Source: a bacterium
GTDB taxonomy: Bacteria > Patescibacteriota > Minisyncoccia > Moranbacterales > UBA2206
Reading direction: 5' to 3'
Assembly (NCBI GenBank): GCA_021789395.1
Contig: JAJYJP010000019.1
Span: forward strand, 1 to 12,640
Length of the DNA: 12,640 nt
Below the pieces are notes generated by a model, which saw only the letters and a list, made by a program, of their open reading frames with translations, was not told the origin of the DNA and searched no databases. Numbering within the stretch: position 1 is the first letter of the stretch; every line of letters begins with the position of its first letter. A program made the translations under genes and the position numbers. Positions 10,768 through 12,640 of the stretch are shown one piece after another.

Positions 10768-12640
10768 ATGAAAAGATACAAACTGAAGTTAAATTTATTT
10801 TTTGGAGCGATAGGGATTTTTTTCGCTTTTACTCTTTTTGCCCATGGCGCATATGCGGCAGTCCCCGTAACAGGAACGTACGTTTCGGCGGTTAAAGACT
10901 TGGGCTTCCCTATGGCGCTCGGAACGGTCAACTGGGATGATAGCGTCCCGGCCAACACAACCCTGCAATTGCAGTTGCGGGCAGGAAACACGGCGACTCC
11001 CGACGGGACCTGGACAGCCTGGACGACGTTTAATAAGGGTGATTCCTTATCGGCTCTTGGCGGCAACAGATACATCCAGTATCAGGTCACACTCTCAACA
11101 TCAGATATAACTGTCGCTAATCCAAGCTTCAATGATATAACCATCGCTGCTTATTACGGCATCTTCATATCATCGCCGTTCAATTCCCAGATGCCGGGAG
11201 ACGTTTTGCAAACTTTAAGTTGGACACAAAATAAACCCGGCACGTCGTATGTCGGTTTCCAGGTGCGAGGTTCGGCCAACGGCTCATCCTGGACCAACTG
11301 GGTCGGTCCGGACGGAACAAGCAATTCATATTTCACTGATCCGTCAGGCGCGCAAGCGATTCCCAAACTTTTTCAGTACGGCGCGAACGCAGAATGGATA
11401 CAGTATAAAATATTCATGATCGGAGATTACAGCAATAATAATACGCCTCCTGCTGTACAAAGCGTGACAATGGATTATAACGAACTTCCGGCGTCCGGAT
11501 CATATGATTCGGCAGTCAAAGATTTCGGACAGGCGAGCTATTCCAAGGTCACTTGGGACGACAATACCGCCACGCTTAACAGTGCCAATCCCTATGCTTT
11601 TACGTCGGTGACGATAAAAGTGCGTTCCGGAAACACGGCCACTCCCGATGGGACTTGGACGGCCTGGCAAACAGTCACTAACGGCGAGTCGCTGACTTTT
11701 GATAGATATGTCCAATATGAAGCCACTCTTTCCACCGGTGATGCTCAAGTTCTCCCAAGTTTGAATGATGTAACCATCGCTTCTCTCGTGGGAACGCTTA
11801 CTTCCTCGCCTTATAACACGTCTGATACTACTAATGCCTTGGAAAAAATTTCCTGGAACGCCAATACGCCGACCGGTACGACAGTCGAATTCCAAGTTCG
11901 GACCGCGCCGGACAACGGCGGCGCTCCGGGAACTTGGACTAATTGGGTTGGGTATGATGGAACCGGGAACACATATTTCACCGACTCTTCCGGCGGACAA
12001 GCGATGCCATCAATTGTTTCCAATGGATCAAATAGCCAGTGGATACAGTATAAAGCTACGCTGATTCCTAGCGGCAGCAACATTCCCACGCTGAATAATG
12101 TTTCTCTGGATTATTTTTTCAACAAACCGCCTCAAGTTCAAAATGTTACCGCTTCAGAAAATTCCACAGGACTAGTTAATGTCACCTATCAAGTAATGGA
12201 TGCTGATGCCAATGTTGATGTTAATCCCGACAGCGTCAATGTTACTCTGCAATACTGCACTGCCAATTGTGGCACTTCCGGATCGGAAACTTGGGCTGAT
12301 GCAATAACGGTAACGGGGGATGTCGGATCGAACGTTTCTGACCAGCAATCGTCTTGGACTTCCCATTCACTTGTTTGGAACGCAAAGCAAGATTATGATG
12401 GCAATTACAATGGAACCAATTTCAAAGTGAGAATTAAGGCTGATGATTCCAATACGGTAAATAATTTAGGATATGGAGATTCTCCGACTTTCATCCTCGA
12501 CACCACCAATCCGGTTTTCTCCGCCACCCCTTTCACCATCGACCATTCTTCCGACACTCTCAACATCAACACTATCAATGACAATTCCAGTTACCAGCTC
12601 TACATCTCCAACGATCCCAACTTCCAGGATTCCAGTACGG
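10768..12640 (+). CDS. Large exported repeat protein (3' end beyond window)
   Basis: An open frame of at least 624 codons runs off the window end. Residues 1-30 are a classical signal peptide (M-K-R-Y-K-L-K, a hydrophobic core rich in Phe/Ile, then H-G-A-Y-A before A31). Two copies of a unit of about 210 residues follow: 36-243 starting G-T-Y-V-S-A-V-K-D-L-G and 244-451 starting G-S-Y-D-S-A-V-K-D-F-G. Each contains N-T-A-T-P-D-G-T-W-T-A-W and later W-T-N-W-V-G, Y-F-T-D and W-I-Q-Y-K. From about 452 (N-K-P-P-Q-V-Q-N-V) a different beta-rich, Ig/cadherin-like part begins, with V-T-Y-Q-V-M-D-A-D-A-N-V-D. Thr, Ser, Asn and Trp are abundant, as in surface adhesins and S-layer-associated proteins; a function cannot be assigned. 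It starts 7 bp after the reverse transcriptase, so co-transcription is likely, although TTGTTA (10731) and TATAAA (10756) with a poor 19-bp spacer could be a weak own promoter. Confidence 0.87.
   Translation, partial: MKRYKLKLNLFFGAIGIFFAFTLFAHGAYAAVPVTGTYVSAVKDLGFPMALGTVNWDDSVPANTTLQLQLRAGNTATPDGTWTAWTTFNKGDSLSALGGNRYIQYQVTLSTSDITVANPSFNDITIAAYYGIFISSPFNSQMPGDVLQTLSWTQNKPGTSYVGFQVRGSANGSSWTNWVGPDGTSNSYFTDPSGAQAIPKLFQYGANAEWIQYKIFMIGDYSNNNTPPAVQSVTMDYNELPASGSYDSAVKDFGQASYSKVTWDDNTATLNSANPYAFTSVTIKVRSGNTATPDGTWTAWQTVTNGESLTFDRYVQYEATLSTGDAQVLPSLNDVTIASLVGTLTSSPYNTSDTTNALEKISWNANTPTGTTVEFQVRTAPDNGGAPGTWTNWVGYDGTGNTYFTDSSGGQAMPSIVSNGSNSQWIQYKATLIPSGSNIPTLNNVSLDYFFNKPPQVQNVTASENSTGLVNVTYQVMDADANVDVNPDSVNVTLQYCTANCGTSGSETWADAITVTGDVGSNVSDQQSSWTSHSLVWNAKQDYDGNYNGTNFKVRIKADDSNTVNNLGYGDSPTFILDTTNPVFSATPFTIDHSSDTLNINTINDNSSYQLYISNDPNFQDSST
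10873..12120 (+). repeat. Two-copy tandem repeat within the exported protein gene
   Basis: Matching blocks recur at a constant 645-bp offset: 10984-11022 and 11629-11667 agree at 35 of 39 bases, and the 15-mer TGGATACAGTATAAA is identical at 11395 and 12040. At the unit start the offset is 624 bp (10873 and 11497) because copy 2 has 7 extra codons before the first block. The copies are moderately diverged, so this is an old duplication of a domain pair. Confidence 0.85.

Overview
The window looks like chromosome of a small-genome uncultivated bacterium, most likely of the Candidate Phyla Radiation (Patescibacteria, Parcubacteria-like). Clues are a short UvrC without its C-terminal helix-hairpin-helix tail, stand-alone small regulators, long repeat-rich exported proteins, weak or absent Shine-Dalgarno sites, heptamer repeats inside a gene, and above all a diversity-generating retroelement (DGR), a system known to be common in that group. 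The standard genetic code fits every gene. The phylum call is inference.

Positions 1-5300 are housekeeping: the start of an unidentified minus-strand gene (1-25), uvrC (99-1340), a small minus-strand AT-hook/coiled-coil protein (1399-1737), uvrA (1897-4743) and minus-strand speD (S-adenosylmethionine decarboxylase). Positions 5355-7321 hold a nucleotidyltransferase-like gene, a hairpin terminator, then a promoter driving a single-domain response regulator and an ORF6N-domain protein.

Positions 7339-10760 are a complete DGR in the order target gene - template repeat (TR) - avd - reverse transcriptase. The target is a membrane-anchored protein ending in a DUF1566-like (C-type-lectin-fold) domain whose last 44 codons are the variable repeat (VR, 8663-8795). 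VR and TR (9041-9173) match over 133 bp without gaps and differ at 12 positions. All 12 are adenines in the TR, which is the signature of adenine-specific mutagenic retrohoming. Eleven of the 12 change Asn codons, to Tyr, Ser or Thr. The reverse transcriptase with Avd would copy TR RNA with errors at A and write the copy into VR, altering the exposed tip of the surface protein.

Two features make this DGR unusual. Its predicted promoter (TTTACA-N17-TATTAT) carries a run of eight G in the spacer, a candidate phase-variation switch. A 58-bp imperfect palindrome (7568-7625) sits in the 5' part of the target gene exactly where the reading frame changes; removing it on paper restores one continuous frame from the ATG at 7400 to the stop at 8801.

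From 10768 to the window end, 7 bp after the reverse transcriptase, runs an open exported protein with a signal peptide and two copies of a roughly 210-residue unit. It may be co-transcribed with the DGR.
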